Below are positions 39,223 through 48,161 of a stretch of 64,000 bases of DNA, piece after piece. The notes below the pieces were generated by a model. That model saw nothing but the letters and a program-made list of their open reading frames with translations, made no database searches and was not told the origin of the DNA. The translations under genes and the position numbers were made by a program. Source of the DNA: Lentibacillus persicus (GTDB lineage Bacteria; Bacillota; Bacilli; Bacillales; Amphibacillaceae); the NCBI RefSeq assembly GCF_900112705.1, contig NZ_FOMR01000008.1, positions 62,001-126,000 on the forward strand. Reading direction: 5' to 3'. Each line of letters opens with the position of its first letter. Within the stretch, counting starts at the first letter, position 1.

Positions 39223-39470
39223 TTCGCGTAGTATGGGGGCGAGGTCGCGTGATGAGCGTGGGGATCGCGTGGTCCTGGGAGGATATCGGTTGATCTCTAG
39301 TGAATATCGTGTGGTCCTGGGCAGATATCGGTTGGTCTCCTAGAGATTTAGCGTGGTCTTGGGCGGAGATCGGTTGGCCTTTCCAAAAAATCGCGTGATC
39401 TCGGTTGATATCGATTGATCTCCCGTGAAGATCGCGTGATCACGGGCTGAAATCGGTTGGCCTCCCCCTC
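39223..39470 (+). repeat. 20-21 bp alternating array, TCGCGTGG/TCGGTTGG family, locus 2 (left of NERD2)
   Basis: Units start at 39223, 39245, 39265, 39286, 39307, 39328, 39349, 39370, 39391, 39411, 39432 and 39453. The CGCGTGG type (TCGCGTGGTCCTGGGAGGAT) and CGGTTGG type (TCGGTTGATCTCTAGTGAAT) mostly alternate. The left part, TTCGCGTAGTATGGGGGCGA then TCGCGTGATGAGCGTGG, is nearly repeated at the start of the array at 40565. The array stops about 100 bases before the NERD2 start. Confidence 0.9.
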
Positions 39471-39497
39471 TATAATATCGTAATCCTTAAAAAAGAT

Positions 39498-39519
39498 ATT
39501 TTCGGCAATAGCCGAAAAT
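39498..39519. promoter_or_regulatory. Perfect inverted repeat upstream of NERD2
   Basis: ATTTTCGGC (39498-39506) and GCCGAAAAT (39511-39519) form a 9-pair stem with a 4-base loop. It sits between the array and the gene, just upstream of a TATAGT (extended -10-like TGCTATAGT, about 39528-39536). It could be an operator or a terminator that shields the gene. Confidence 0.45.
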
Positions 39520-39573
39520 TGTCCCTTATGCTATAGTTAGATTATTATTAAAAATTAAATAAAGGAGTTTTCC

Positions 39574-40524
39574 ATGAAAATTAAACCACTTTTCAAACCT
39601 CTGCCGCTCCAGAAACACGACGCCACTATACCGCGTCTCACTCCTAATTTCCCCAAACTCGCTGAGATGAAAGAAGAAGCCCGTCGACTGGGAAGGGGCT
39701 ACTCGGGTGAGATCAAAGTTGCCTATCACATAGATGTACTAGCCAGTGAGCATACCATCCTCAACGATGTTTATCTCCACAATAATGGTAAAAACTTTCA
39801 AATCGACTTCATTGTCATTGCCACCCGCGCTATTTTCATCATTGAATCGAAAAATTATTTGGGCACCATTATATTTGATTCTGTACTTCGTCAGCTGATT
39901 CGCGATGATGGGCAAGTTGAATCAGGGTTCGAATATCCCATAACGCAGGTTGAAAATCAGCAGTTACACCTCCAAAGTTGGCTTCGGCGCCATAACCTCT
40001 TCAATGTACCGGTTTTCTACTTGGTAGCTATTGCCGAACCGGCGACTATTATTAAAGTTGAGGGTGATCGCGGGTCTATCGCAGAAGTTGTTGCCCACGC
40101 TGCCCGTATCCCAAAAATGATCATCAAAAAAGACAAAGAACTAGCCGAGGAAGGCTTCCCCAGATTACAAGACTACCAAATTGGAAAAAAACTGCTGCAT
40201 GCAAGTGGTGAATTTGATATGGATATTATGACGAAATACGGCATCACGCCGCGCGACTTGCTTCCGGGTGTCTTTTGCACAAATTGTGGTGCGCGCGGGA
40301 TGGAACGGCTTCATGGCGGATGGCAGTGCCACCAATGCCGGTTTAAAAGTAACCGTGCACATTTAAAAGCCCTTGCCGATTTCGTCTTGTTGAATGGTTC
40401 CATCTCGAATAGAGAATGTATCTGGTTTTTGGGACTCCCTTCACCCAGCACAGCCACAAGAATTTTAAAAAACAGTGGTCTCGTTTATTTGCAAAAAAAT
40501 AAGCATTGGGTTAAAGAAACATAA
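39574..40524 (+). CDS. NERD-domain protein with C-terminal zinc ribbon (NERD2)
   Basis: The 316-residue product has the same architecture as the protein at 26840. It has a NERD domain (about 40-160) with GE (45-46), QID with Asp78, and IESKN with Glu91 and Lys93. A KYGITPRDLLPGVFCTNCG linker follows, then a zinc ribbon with Cys235, Cys238, Cys252 and Cys255 and a helical end (RAHLKALADFVLLNGSISNRECIWFLG). The D...ExK signature of restriction-like nucleases is intact. ATG 39574 has AAAGGAG upstream. It is bracketed by two arrays of the TCGCGTGG/TCGGTTGG family, paralleling NERD1 and its own array family. Function is unknown; defence, repeat maintenance or self-spread are all inference. Confidence 0.88.
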   Translation: MKIKPLFKPLPLQKHDATIPRLTPNFPKLAEMKEEARRLGRGYSGEIKVAYHIDVLASEHTILNDVYLHNNGKNFQIDFIVIATRAIFIIESKNYLGTIIFDSVLRQLIRDDGQVESGFEYPITQVENQQLHLQSWLRRHNLFNVPVFYLVAIAEPATIIKVEGDRGSIAEVVAHAARIPKMIIKKDKELAEEGFPRLQDYQIGKKLLHASGEFDMDIMTKYGITPRDLLPGVFCTNCGARGMERLHGGWQCHQCRFKSNRAHLKALADFVLLNGSISNRECIWFLGLPSPSTATRILKNSGLVYLQKNKHWVKET

Positions 40525-40564
40525 GAAGACAAGGAGGAGCAGGGGGGCCGGTTGAAGTTCCCGT

Positions 40565-40780
40565 TCGCATAATAGTGGGACGAGTTCGCGTGATGAGCGT
40601 GGATATCGGTGGTTCTCCCATGAATATGGCGTGGTCCCGGGTTAGTTCCGGTTGCTCTTCCTGTTATATCGCGTGGTCCTAGGCCGATATCGGTTGGTCC
40701 CCTTGGAGTATCGCGTGATCTCAGGCCGATTTCGGTTAGTCTCCCACAAAATCGCGTGATTCCACCACCTGTCGGCAACC
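40565..40780 (+). repeat. 20-21 bp alternating array, TCGCGTGG/TCGGTTGG family, locus 3 (right of NERD2)
   Basis: Units start at 40565, 40586, 40606, 40627, 40648, 40669, 40690, 40711, 40732 and 40752, mostly 21 bases apart, with the two unit types alternating (for example ATCGCGTGGTCCTAGGCCGA then TATCGGTTGGTCCCCTTGGA). It begins about 40 bases after the NERD2 stop. Direction is the same as in locus 2. Confidence 0.9.
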
Positions 40781-40889
40781 CCTGAAACCCCCAGCAACCT
40801 CGCCAAAAAGAAAATCGTCCTTTCAAAATAGTATTGCCATAAACATATATGCTATGATAAAAGAAGCAATGTTGAATGGAGGTCAATCT

Positions 40890-41180
40890 ATGTCGCTTTC
40901 CAGAATTATGAAATGGATTACTGGCGGAAGTGAGGCATTTCTGGGTATTCCGCTCATCGGCGGTTCCTTTATCTTGAGCACGAGCTGGGGAGCTTTGCTC
41001 GTCATGTTTATCCTGCACACCATCACGTTATTTATAGCGCGCAATGAAAAAGGGAACATTTCAGGCAGTATCCTTGGTATGGTCACATCGTTCATCGGGG
41101 TGATTCCGGTTGTCGGTATGATTATGCACATCATTACCGCGATTGTCTTATTGCTCGACGCTGCGACCAACAAACAGTAA
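40890..41180 (+). CDS. Small membrane protein of unknown function
   Basis: The 96-residue product has two or three hydrophobic segments (about 12-30, 31-48 and 60-90) and begins MSLSRIMKWITGGSEAFLGIPLIGGSF. I recall similar unnamed proteins in other Bacillaceae but no function. The frame is open from 40854, but ATG 40890 is preceded by GGAGGT. It stands alone between the array and the convergent thrE-like genes, and its stop is 7 bases from the end of the next gene on the other strand, so no separate terminator fits between. Confidence 0.7.
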   Translation: MSLSRIMKWITGGSEAFLGIPLIGGSFILSTSWGALLVMFILHTITLFIARNEKGNISGSILGMVTSFIGVIPVVGMIMHIITAIVLLLDAATNKQ

Positions 41181-41187
41181 CCCGGCC

Positions 41188-41631
41188 TTAAGACGCCACA
41201 TCTTTCCGGCTTAATTTTTTCATCAGCTGGTTTGCCACCTCTGAAAACATTAAGCCAAGCGCAATCGCTCCTGCGAGCAACATCACTTTTGCGGACAGTT
41301 GCACAGCTGTGTAATAATCATTTTCCACAAAATGCCGCATTGCATTGTAGGCAACGCCTCCCGGGACGAGCGGTATAATGCCGGAGACGCTGATGACGAT
41401 GACCGGCATTTTAAATAGTTTGGCGCAAAATTGGCTTAGAACCCCGGCTAAAATAGCACCGAATATGGTTGCCGGGACAACATCCATGCCGGTTTCTGCC
41501 AGTGTATAATATAAAACCCAGCCGGCCATGCCGACAATGCCGCATTGAATGAGCGCTCTTCTGGGTGCGTTGAAAATAATGCCGAACCCGGCGGCAGCAA
41601 TGAAACTTGTAACAAGCTGAGCAGTCAGCAT
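41188..41631 (-). CDS. Threonine/serine exporter family, small subunit (YjjB-like)
   Basis: The 147-residue product has about four membrane helices and matches the C-terminal half of ThrE: PRRALIQCGIVGMAGWVLYY, FGAILAGVLSQFCAKLFKMPVIVISVSGIIPLVPGG. In many Firmicutes ThrE is split in two genes, and this is the small partner of the gene at 41677. The ATG at 41631 has AAGGAGATC upstream on the minus strand. The 45-base gap to its partner contains the palindrome GGGGTCTGACCCC also seen at 49635. Confidence 0.88.
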   Translation of the reverse strand: MLTAQLVTSFIAAAGFGIIFNAPRRALIQCGIVGMAGWVLYYTLAETGMDVVPATIFGAILAGVLSQFCAKLFKMPVIVISVSGIIPLVPGGVAYNAMRHFVENDYYTAVQLSAKVMLLAGAIALGLMFSEVANQLMKKLSRKDVAS

Positions 41632-41676
41632 ATCATGATCTCCTTTCGTTAAGGGGGGTCTGACCCCGCGTAAGCG

Positions 41677-42414
41677 TTAAAGGGAAATAACGACCGCTAC
41701 GCCAGCCCCGATGGCAAAGGCTGTTAAAACGGACTCGGCACCTTTGGAGACGCCTGCAACGAGATGTCCGGCAAGCAAGTCACGCACCGCATTGGTGATG
41801 TGCAGCCCTGGCACGAGCGGCATCACCGCTCCGATAATAACCATGTCCAAATGAATGCCAAAACCGTATTCGATAAAAAGGATGGCAAATAAACCGATAA
41901 AAAATGAAGCTACAAAATGGGCGATAAAGCTAATCTCAATCAGTTTCGATGTGAGGATCATAATCGCATACCCGGCAGCACCGGACACAAGCGCCGGAAG
42001 AAAATCGGGCCATATACCTCCGAACATAAAGGAAAAGCTTCCGCTCACAAGCCCCGCTGCGATAATCTGAAGCCAGTAGGGGAACGTCATTTTAGACGCT
42101 TCAATGGCACGCAAGCTTTCAAACGCTTCTTGAATTGTCACATTGCCGGCGGTAATATTGCGTGAAACACGGTTGACTTCATCAATCTTCTGCAAATCTG
42201 TCGCTCTGTTTTGAATACGGATAAAATGGGTAGTGGCAGCAAAATCAGCCGAGAAATTAATCCCTGTCGGTGTGGCATAGCTTTGCACATTTTCCAAACC
42301 GTAAGATGAAGCAATCCGTTCCATCGTATCCTCGACGCGATACGTTTCCGCACCACTCTCAAGCATAATCTTCCCGGCTAGCATCGAGATACTGGCAATC
42401 GACTCCCGATTCAT
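41677..42414 (-). CDS. Threonine/serine exporter family, large subunit (YjjP-like)
   Basis: The 245-residue product has the N-terminal cytoplasmic domain of ThrE (AGKIMLESGAETYRVEDTMERIASSYG, then TPTGINFSADF) and about five membrane helices, with VIIGAVMPLVPGLHITNAVRDLLAGHLVAG. It would form one exporter with the product of 41188. Start ATG 42414 (MNRESIAS) has AAAGGTGG upstream; an ATG at 42438 is in frame but precedes that ribosome site. The pair is transcribed divergently from the ABC exporter. Confidence 0.9.
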   Translation of the reverse strand: MNRESIASISMLAGKIMLESGAETYRVEDTMERIASSYGLENVQSYATPTGINFSADFAATTHFIRIQNRATDLQKIDEVNRVSRNITAGNVTIQEAFESLRAIEASKMTFPYWLQIIAAGLVSGSFSFMFGGIWPDFLPALVSGAAGYAIMILTSKLIEISFIAHFVASFFIGLFAILFIEYGFGIHLDMVIIGAVMPLVPGLHITNAVRDLLAGHLVAGVSKGAESVLTAFAIGAGVAVVISL

Positions 42415-42657
42415 TGGCTGCACCACCTTTCTTTCCATATTATAAGGTTTCGCCGGACGTTTGGAAAGGAAAATAGGCGCAGAGCCGATAAAAGTATCCG
42501 AACTGCCATACGGCCTTCCGCGGTCACACCCTCATTAATAAAGGGACTACCTGATAAACGTTATGCGTTGAACCGGCTTTTAAAAATATTACCTTTACAA
42601 AATAAAAGCGTTCTTTACTATTACGAATAAACACGCGCACAAATGGAGGGGTTCGTT

Positions 42658-43398
42658 ATGGCTAATCTTGTCAATCTGGACAATATTCACCACAGTTACC
42701 ATAAGAAAACTGTTTTAAACGAAATCAGTCTTGCTATTCCGGAAGGTCGGCTGTTTGGCCTGCTCGGACCATCAGGTTCAGGCAAAACAACGCTCGTTAA
42801 AATCATTATCGGCCTGCTGACACCCGACAGCGGAACAGTCCGGATTGACGGGGAGCTGATGCCGTCATTTCAATTGATGCAAAAAATTGGTTACATGGCC
42901 CAATCTGACGCACTGTACAATGAACTAACCGCAAGAGAAAACATTCAATTTTTTGCTTCATTGTATCAAATTCCCAAAAAGCGGCAGAAAGAACGCATTT
43001 CAGAAGCAGCGGAATTGGTCAGCTTGTCTGATGAGCTCGACAAGACGCTTGAAACCTTTTCCGGCGGCATGAAACGACGCCTGTCATTAGCGATTGCGTT
43101 GCTTCATCAGCCGAAACTTTTGATTCTGGACGAACCGACGGTTGGGATTGACCCTGTTCTGCGGGCTTCAATCTGGGACGCGTTCCGGAAAATGCAGCAA
43201 GCGGGCACGACGATTATCATGACGACGCACGTGATGGATGAAGCGGAAAAATGTGATAATCTGGCGCTTTTGCGGGACGGTTCTTTTATCGCTGAGGGAA
43301 GCCCTGCGGATTTAAAAGCAAAAAGCGGAACGGCGACACTTGAAGCGGCATTTTTGCATTTTGGAGGTACTGAAAATGCGCATACAGGCAATCATTAA
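42658..43398 (+). CDS. ABC transporter ATP-binding protein
   Basis: The 246-residue ATPase has Walker A GPSGSGKTT (about 38-46), Q-loop, signature FSGGMKRRLSLAIAL, Walker B LLILDEPTVGIDP and the switch His in MTTHVMDEAEKC. It is of the drug/antibiotic exporter class (DrrA/YhcG-like). The start ATG 42658 has GGAGGGG upstream; an in-frame ATG at 42643 is less good. Its end overlaps the permease start by 23 bases, so the two are one transporter. Substrate unknown. Confidence 0.93.
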   Translation: MANLVNLDNIHHSYHKKTVLNEISLAIPEGRLFGLLGPSGSGKTTLVKIIIGLLTPDSGTVRIDGELMPSFQLMQKIGYMAQSDALYNELTARENIQFFASLYQIPKKRQKERISEAAELVSLSDELDKTLETFSGGMKRRLSLAIALLHQPKLLILDEPTVGIDPVLRASIWDAFRKMQQAGTTIIMTTHVMDEAEKCDNLALLRDGSFIAEGSPADLKAKSGTATLEAAFLHFGGTENAHTGNH

Positions 43399-44392
43399 GC
43401 GGATCATCCGGCAATTTTTGCGGGATAAACGAAGCATCGCCCTTATGATGGCTGCGCCGCTCCTTGTCATGACATTGTTATGGCTTGTCCTCGATATGGA
43501 GGATCATGTTCCGACCATCGCCGTCACGGATGCACCTGAGCCAATGGAGGCAGCACTGGAAGCACAGGAAGCAACAATTTTAAAGACAGATGCCGGGCGT
43601 GGCAAGGAAGCACTCGAGAATCAGGATGCCGATGCCCACCTGTTATTCGACAGCGGCCAGCCTGAGTTGAGAATGGAAGGCAGCAACCCGACGGCCACAT
43701 CCGCTGTCCAAAATGTTATGAGCCGTGCCGTTAAGCAGCTCAACCCAAATGCACCGGCCTTCGAGCTTTCATTTCTCCATGGTTCATCTGATCTAAACTT
43801 GTTTGATAATACCGGTTCAGTGCTGATCGGCTTTTTTGTCTTTTTTTTCGTTTTTATTATCGGCGGTGTCTCTTTCTTGCGTGAGCGGACACAAGGTACG
43901 TTGGCGCGCATGATGGCAACCCCATTGCGGCGCTGGGAAATAGTTGCCGGCTATCTGCTTGGATTTGGCCTATTCATTATCATTCAATCGATTATTATCG
44001 CGGCATTTTCCATTTATGTTCTGGACATTTATATGGCAGGTTCGTTTCTGTCGCTGCTCGTCATAACACTTCTGCTTGCCGTTACCGCGCTTAGCCTGGG
44101 AACCTTGCTGTCGGCGTACGCTAAAAATGAATTCCAGATGATTCAGTTCATCCCGGTTGTCATTGTCCCGCAAGTTTTCTTTTCTGGTGTTTTTCCGATT
44201 GAATCGGTCGAATGGATTAACGCAATCGGAAAAATCATGCCGCTCACGTATGGGGCTGATGCCTTGAAAGCAATCATGATACGGGGGGATAACTTGGATG
44301 CGGTCACTATGGAAATTGCCGTATTAATCGGTTTTTCGGCTGCATTTATTATACTGAACGTGATGGCGCTCAAGCGGCATCGGACATTGTGA
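43376..44392 (+). CDS. ABC-2 type permease
   Basis: The 338-residue product has an N-terminal membrane helix, a long extracellular loop (about 45-155) and five further helices, with the ABC-2 motif FLRERTQGTLARMMATPLRRWEIVAGYLLGF and the EFQMIQFIPVVIVPQVFFSGVFPIE segment. It partners the ATPase upstream. ATG 43376 with TTGGAGGTACTG is chosen over upstream ATG 43340, which lies inside the ATPase gene without a ribosome site. Confidence 0.92.
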   Translation: MRIQAIIKRIIRQFLRDKRSIALMMAAPLLVMTLLWLVLDMEDHVPTIAVTDAPEPMEAALEAQEATILKTDAGRGKEALENQDADAHLLFDSGQPELRMEGSNPTATSAVQNVMSRAVKQLNPNAPAFELSFLHGSSDLNLFDNTGSVLIGFFVFFFVFIIGGVSFLRERTQGTLARMMATPLRRWEIVAGYLLGFGLFIIIQSIIIAAFSIYVLDIYMAGSFLSLLVITLLLAVTALSLGTLLSAYAKNEFQMIQFIPVVIVPQVFFSGVFPIESVEWINAIGKIMPLTYGADALKAIMIRGDNLDAVTMEIAVLIGFSAAFIILNVMALKRHRTL

Positions 44393-44471
44393 AGATATTT
44401 TTGAAACCGGCCCAAAACCGGTATGACCGAACAGGTGATTGACGTGAGTACAGGTGGTCCGGAGCATAAAT

Positions 44472-44501
44472 TTGCCCTGCACTCCCAAACTCCGCTATAA
44501 T
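44472..44501 (+). promoter_or_regulatory. Sigma-A promoter of tagO
   Basis: TTGCCC (44472-44477), 18 bases, then TATAAT (44496-44501). It is 51 bases before the tagO ATG. Confidence 0.65.
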
Positions 44502-44552
44502 TTAGGCGATAATGCTATCATTCGACAATTCAAAAATCCAAGGAGAACCATC

Positions 44553-45629
44553 ATGTTTAATTATACCGAGCTGGCAATTGCTTTTTCCATTGCGCTGTTA
44601 TCAACTTTCTTGTTGACGTTTCCAGTCAAAAAGCTGGCTGTAAAAATAAAAGCGGTTGACCTGCCGAATTATCGCAAAATCCATAAAAATGTCACACCAA
44701 GACTGGGCGGTCTCGCGATATTTTCCGGCGTTTTTTTAGGCGGACTTTATTTGCAGCCGCACCACTCGCACTTACCGGAAATTATTATGGGCGCGATTGT
44801 GATTGTTATAACCGGTGCATTGGACGATCGCTTTGGCATCAAGCCTGTCGTCAAACTGACCGGTCAGCTGATCGCAGCATCATTTCTTATTTCGTCCGGA
44901 TTGATCATCGAACGGATTACGCTGCCTTTAATCGGAGTGGTTGATCTAGGGTTTATGAGTGTGCTCATTACGGTGTTATGGATTGTGGGTATCACAAATG
45001 CGATAAATTTGATTGATGGATTGGATGGACTGGCGACCGGTGTTACAACGATTGCGCTTTCGAGTATGTTTATTATGGCGATCGTTGATTATCGTGTGCT
45101 GGCAGCCTATTTGTGTGTCGTTTTAATTGGTGCCAATTTAGGCTTTTTATATCATAACTTTTACCCGGCTAAAATTTATATGGGTGATACAGGCTCGAAT
45201 TTTCTCGGTTACATGATTGCGGTGGTCTCCATCGTCGGATTGTTTAAAAATATTGCTCTGTTCAGCTTCATCATTCCGGTGATTGTTCTCGCGATTCCCA
45301 TTTTTGACACACTTTATACGGTGGTGCGGCGTGCGTACAATAAAGAACCAATCATGATGCCGGATAATAAGCATATTCATTATCAGCTGATCAGGGCAGG
45401 ATTCAGCCATCGGAAAACCGTCCTGATTATTTATGCCTTTAGTGCACTGTTTGGCGGCATGGCGATACTGTTTTCCTATGCCAATTTAACAACTGCGCTT
45501 ATCGTGACATTTTTCGTTCTCGTCCTTCTGCATATATTCGCTGAATTTGGCGGGTTGATTTTGGGCGGAAAAAAACCTGTCATTGATAAGTTGGGAAAAG
45601 CCTTTCGAAAAAGGGACAGCGACATGTAA
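44553..45629 (+). CDS. tagO: Undecaprenyl-phosphate GlcNAc-1-phosphate transferase TagO
   Basis: TagO starts wall teichoic acid synthesis by moving GlcNAc-1-P from UDP-GlcNAc to undecaprenyl phosphate on the inner membrane face. The 358-residue product has about eleven membrane helices and the family motifs: LPNYRKIHKNVTPRLGG, ALDDRFGI (the Asp-Asp catalytic pair), NLIDGLDGLATG, and PAKIYMGDTGSNFLGY. The HIHYQLIRAGFSHRKTV cytoplasmic loop is typical. ATG 44553 has AAGGAG upstream. It is followed by gtaB, and mnaA at 8774 would make the second sugar of the linkage unit. Confidence 0.94.
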   Translation: MFNYTELAIAFSIALLSTFLLTFPVKKLAVKIKAVDLPNYRKIHKNVTPRLGGLAIFSGVFLGGLYLQPHHSHLPEIIMGAIVIVITGALDDRFGIKPVVKLTGQLIAASFLISSGLIIERITLPLIGVVDLGFMSVLITVLWIVGITNAINLIDGLDGLATGVTTIALSSMFIMAIVDYRVLAAYLCVVLIGANLGFLYHNFYPAKIYMGDTGSNFLGYMIAVVSIVGLFKNIALFSFIIPVIVLAIPIFDTLYTVVRRAYNKEPIMMPDNKHIHYQLIRAGFSHRKTVLIIYAFSALFGGMAILFSYANLTTALIVTFFVLVLLHIFAEFGGLILGGKKPVIDKLGKAFRKRDSDM

Positions 45630-45797
45630 TAGATTAACTTTAAGGAAAATTTTAATGCGCTAATTTCCGACAAAATATTTCCCGGGTAATATTAAAAATA
45701 AATCGTGTCGAATTAAGATCGTCAATTCGTTTTGTTAGTTGCTCAATGCACGATTACACAAATTGAGCTACAATAAAACTTGAATGGAGGTAGTCAC

Positions 45798-46685
45798 ATG
45801 CAGCAAATCAAAAAAGCGATTATACCGGCAGCAGGGCTCGGCACACGGTTTCTGCCGGCAACAAAGGCAATGCCGAAAGAAATGCTGCCGATCGTTGACA
45901 AGCCAACGATTGAGTATATTGTCGAAGAAGCGATCAAGTCAGGCATTGAAGATATTATTATCGTCACCGGCAAGGGCAAGCGGTCGATTGAAGATCATTT
46001 CGATCACTCGCTTGAATTGGAAGATAACCTGATGAAAAAGGAAAAATTTGACCTGCTTGAACGGATTAGAAAATCAGCCAATGTTGATATCCATTATATC
46101 CGGCAAAAAGAACCAAAAGGACTTGGGCACGCCGTCTGGTGCGCGCGTAAATTCATTGGCAATGAGCCATTCGCCGTTCTGTTGGGTGATGATATTATTC
46201 AAAGTGATGAGCCGGGTTTAAGTCAAATGATCAGTGAGTATGAAAAAGCCCAGAGCTCGATTATCGGTGTTCATAAAGTGCCAGAGGATGAAACCCATCG
46301 TTACGGGATTATTGAACCGCAGGGAAAATTCGGAAATCTCCATCAGGTGAGGAATTTTGTTGAAAAACCGCCACATGGTGAAGCGCCATCCGACATGGCC
46401 ATCATTGGCCGGTATATTCTAACGCCTGAAATATTTGATTTCCTTGATCAGCAAAAAATCGGCGCCGGCGGGGAAATCCAATTGACCGATGCGATTCATG
46501 AATTGAACAAAACTCAAGAGGTATTCGCACTAGAAATTGACGGCAGACGCTATGATGTCGGGGAGCAGCTCGGCTTTATCCAGACCACGATTGAAATTGC
46601 GCTGTCGCGGGAAGACCTGCGTGAGCCGCTGATGAATTATTTGAAGGAACTGCAACAAAAATTACATAATGAAAAAGGGATCTAA
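45798..46685 (+). CDS. gtaB: UTP-glucose-1-phosphate uridylyltransferase
   Basis: GtaB makes UDP-glucose, the donor for glycolipids and teichoic acid glucosylation and the substrate of Ugd at 53316. The 295-residue product has [37 protein letters not shown], the [14 protein letters not shown]-like [14 protein letters not shown], and [12 protein letters not shown]. Length is standard. ATG 45798 has GGAGG upstream. A palindrome AATATTTCCCGGGTAATATT lies at about 45674-45693 in the spacer before it. Confidence 0.96.
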   Translation: MQQIKKAIIPAAGLGTRFLPATKAMPKEMLPIVDKPTIEYIVEEAIKSGIEDIIIVTGKGKRSIEDHFDHSLELEDNLMKKEKFDLLERIRKSANVDIHYIRQKEPKGLGHAVWCARKFIGNEPFAVLLGDDIIQSDEPGLSQMISEYEKAQSSIIGVHKVPEDETHRYGIIEPQGKFGNLHQVRNFVEKPPHGEAPSDMAIIGRYILTPEIFDFLDQQKIGAGGEIQLTDAIHELNKTQEVFALEIDGRRYDVGEQLGFIQTTIEIALSREDLREPLMNYLKELQQKLHNEKGI

Positions 46686-46691
46686 CTGACG

Positions 46692-46720
46692 AAAGCCACA
46701 TTACAGACAGTGGCTTTTTT
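46692..46720 (+). terminator. Terminator after gtaB
   Basis: AAAGCCAC (46692-46699) pairs with GTGGCTTT (46710-46717), followed by a T-run. Confidence 0.9.
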
Positions 46721-46820
46721 GTTATTGGAATGTAAACTGTATCACACCCTGTACCAGAGACGCGCTTTCGAATGATTTTTAGTAAGTTGTGAATGATCGT
46801 AACAGGGAGTGTACAGTGCA

Positions 46821-47936
46821 ATGGAACGCAATTATAGTATTGATTTCGTAAAATTTTTTGCTATTTTTGCTGTCGTCTGTATTCATACAGGGACTCTAAA
46901 GGATGTGCAGGGCACCGTCGTTGATGGTGCAACAATTGATTTTATTATCGACACAGCTGCGCGTTTTGCTGTTCCATTTTTCTTTGCAGCATCCGGATTT
47001 TTGTTTTATCAGAAGTTGCTTACGCTCCATGGGGTTAAGGCACAGTGGCGTTATGCCAATAAGTATATTATAAAATTGATTAAGCTATGGGCGGCTTGGT
47101 TTGCATTTTATTTTTGTTTTGATCTTGTCATAAACTTTATCGAAACGGAAAAAAGCCGGACAGCACTTTTGGCTATGTACCATGATTATATCGAAAGTTT
47201 TTTGTCGTTGGAAACCTTTTACTATGGAGCGGGGCATAGTCAGTACCATTTGTGGTTTTTGCTTGCATTAATATGGTCCGTCATAGCGCTTTTCATTTTC
47301 TCAAAAGCCAGACTTGTTCGCGTGCTTGTTGTAATCGGCTTGGGCCTAAATATATATGGTCTCACCGGTCAATCGTATTCATTTGTGTTGGATCTGCCAT
47401 TCAGTACAAGGGATGCTTTGTTTTTTGGGGGGTTTTACACGGGTCTAGGCGGGTTGTTTGCCCGTTACAGTGATCGTTTAAAACATGCAGCAAATGATAT
47501 TCCGGATCTTCATTACGTTGTATTGTTTGTGATGCTTACTCTGATGCAATTACTTGAAGGATACGTAACCATTAAACTATTCGGTGGCAACACTGGTGAA
47601 TACTATTTGACGACAATTCCATTAATCAGCATATTGTTTATGTTCATCATGAAGCATAATTCAATCGGAAAAGGCACCCGGTTGTCACAGATTGGGTCCC
47701 GCGCAGTAGGTATTTATGTATCACATGTATTTATTATGGAAACAATTGAAGTCGTGATTACCCGAATAGATATAGTGAGTGTGCAAGATACACTCATTTG
47801 GAATATTATGTTTACACCGCTTGTGTTTGTTGCATCATATTTATTTTATGGAAGACTTCAGCATATTAAAAAATATGGGGCGGCAGCTATTCAAAGCAGA
47901 GGTGCACCATTTGTTTATCCAAAAAATAATTTTTAA
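46821..47936 (+). CDS. Acyltransferase family 3 membrane protein
   Basis: The 371-residue product has about ten membrane helices and the Acyl_transf_3 signature: RNYSIDFVKFFAIFAVVCIHTG, with the conserved His in the first helix, the FFFAASGFLFY second block and HLWFLLALIW. It lacks a C-terminal SGNH domain. Such proteins O-acetylate or otherwise acylate surface sugars; given gtaB, ugd and the tag genes nearby, a wall polymer or exopolysaccharide is the likely acceptor. ATG 46821 has AGGGAG upstream. The target is not determinable. Confidence 0.88.
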   Translation: MERNYSIDFVKFFAIFAVVCIHTGTLKDVQGTVVDGATIDFIIDTAARFAVPFFFAASGFLFYQKLLTLHGVKAQWRYANKYIIKLIKLWAAWFAFYFCFDLVINFIETEKSRTALLAMYHDYIESFLSLETFYYGAGHSQYHLWFLLALIWSVIALFIFSKARLVRVLVVIGLGLNIYGLTGQSYSFVLDLPFSTRDALFFGGFYTGLGGLFARYSDRLKHAANDIPDLHYVVLFVMLTLMQLLEGYVTIKLFGGNTGEYYLTTIPLISILFMFIMKHNSIGKGTRLSQIGSRAVGIYVSHVFIMETIEVVITRIDIVSVQDTLIWNIMFTPLVFVASYLFYGRLQHIKKYGAAAIQSRGAPFVYPKNNF

Positions 47937-47942
47937 GATGTT

Positions 47943-47973
47943 GGTATTCGGCGACGGTCGAATACCTTTTTTT
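47943..47973 (+). terminator. Terminator after the acyltransferase gene
   Basis: GGTATTCG (47943-47950) pairs with CGAATACC (47959-47966), followed by TTTTTTT. Confidence 0.9.
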
Positions 47974-48161
47974 ATATGATCTCGACTGAAATACATGCAA
48001 AAAGGGCTGAGATTTGAATTGACGATCAAATAAAGACTATTTATTTCCTATTCATATTGGATAATACCGGTTTTCCCACCCAAATGAACTTTGCGTCAGA
48101 ATTCGAATTTTGATACAAAAGAAGGGTATCTTAATAAAGAGGACACTAAAGGAGACGAAGT

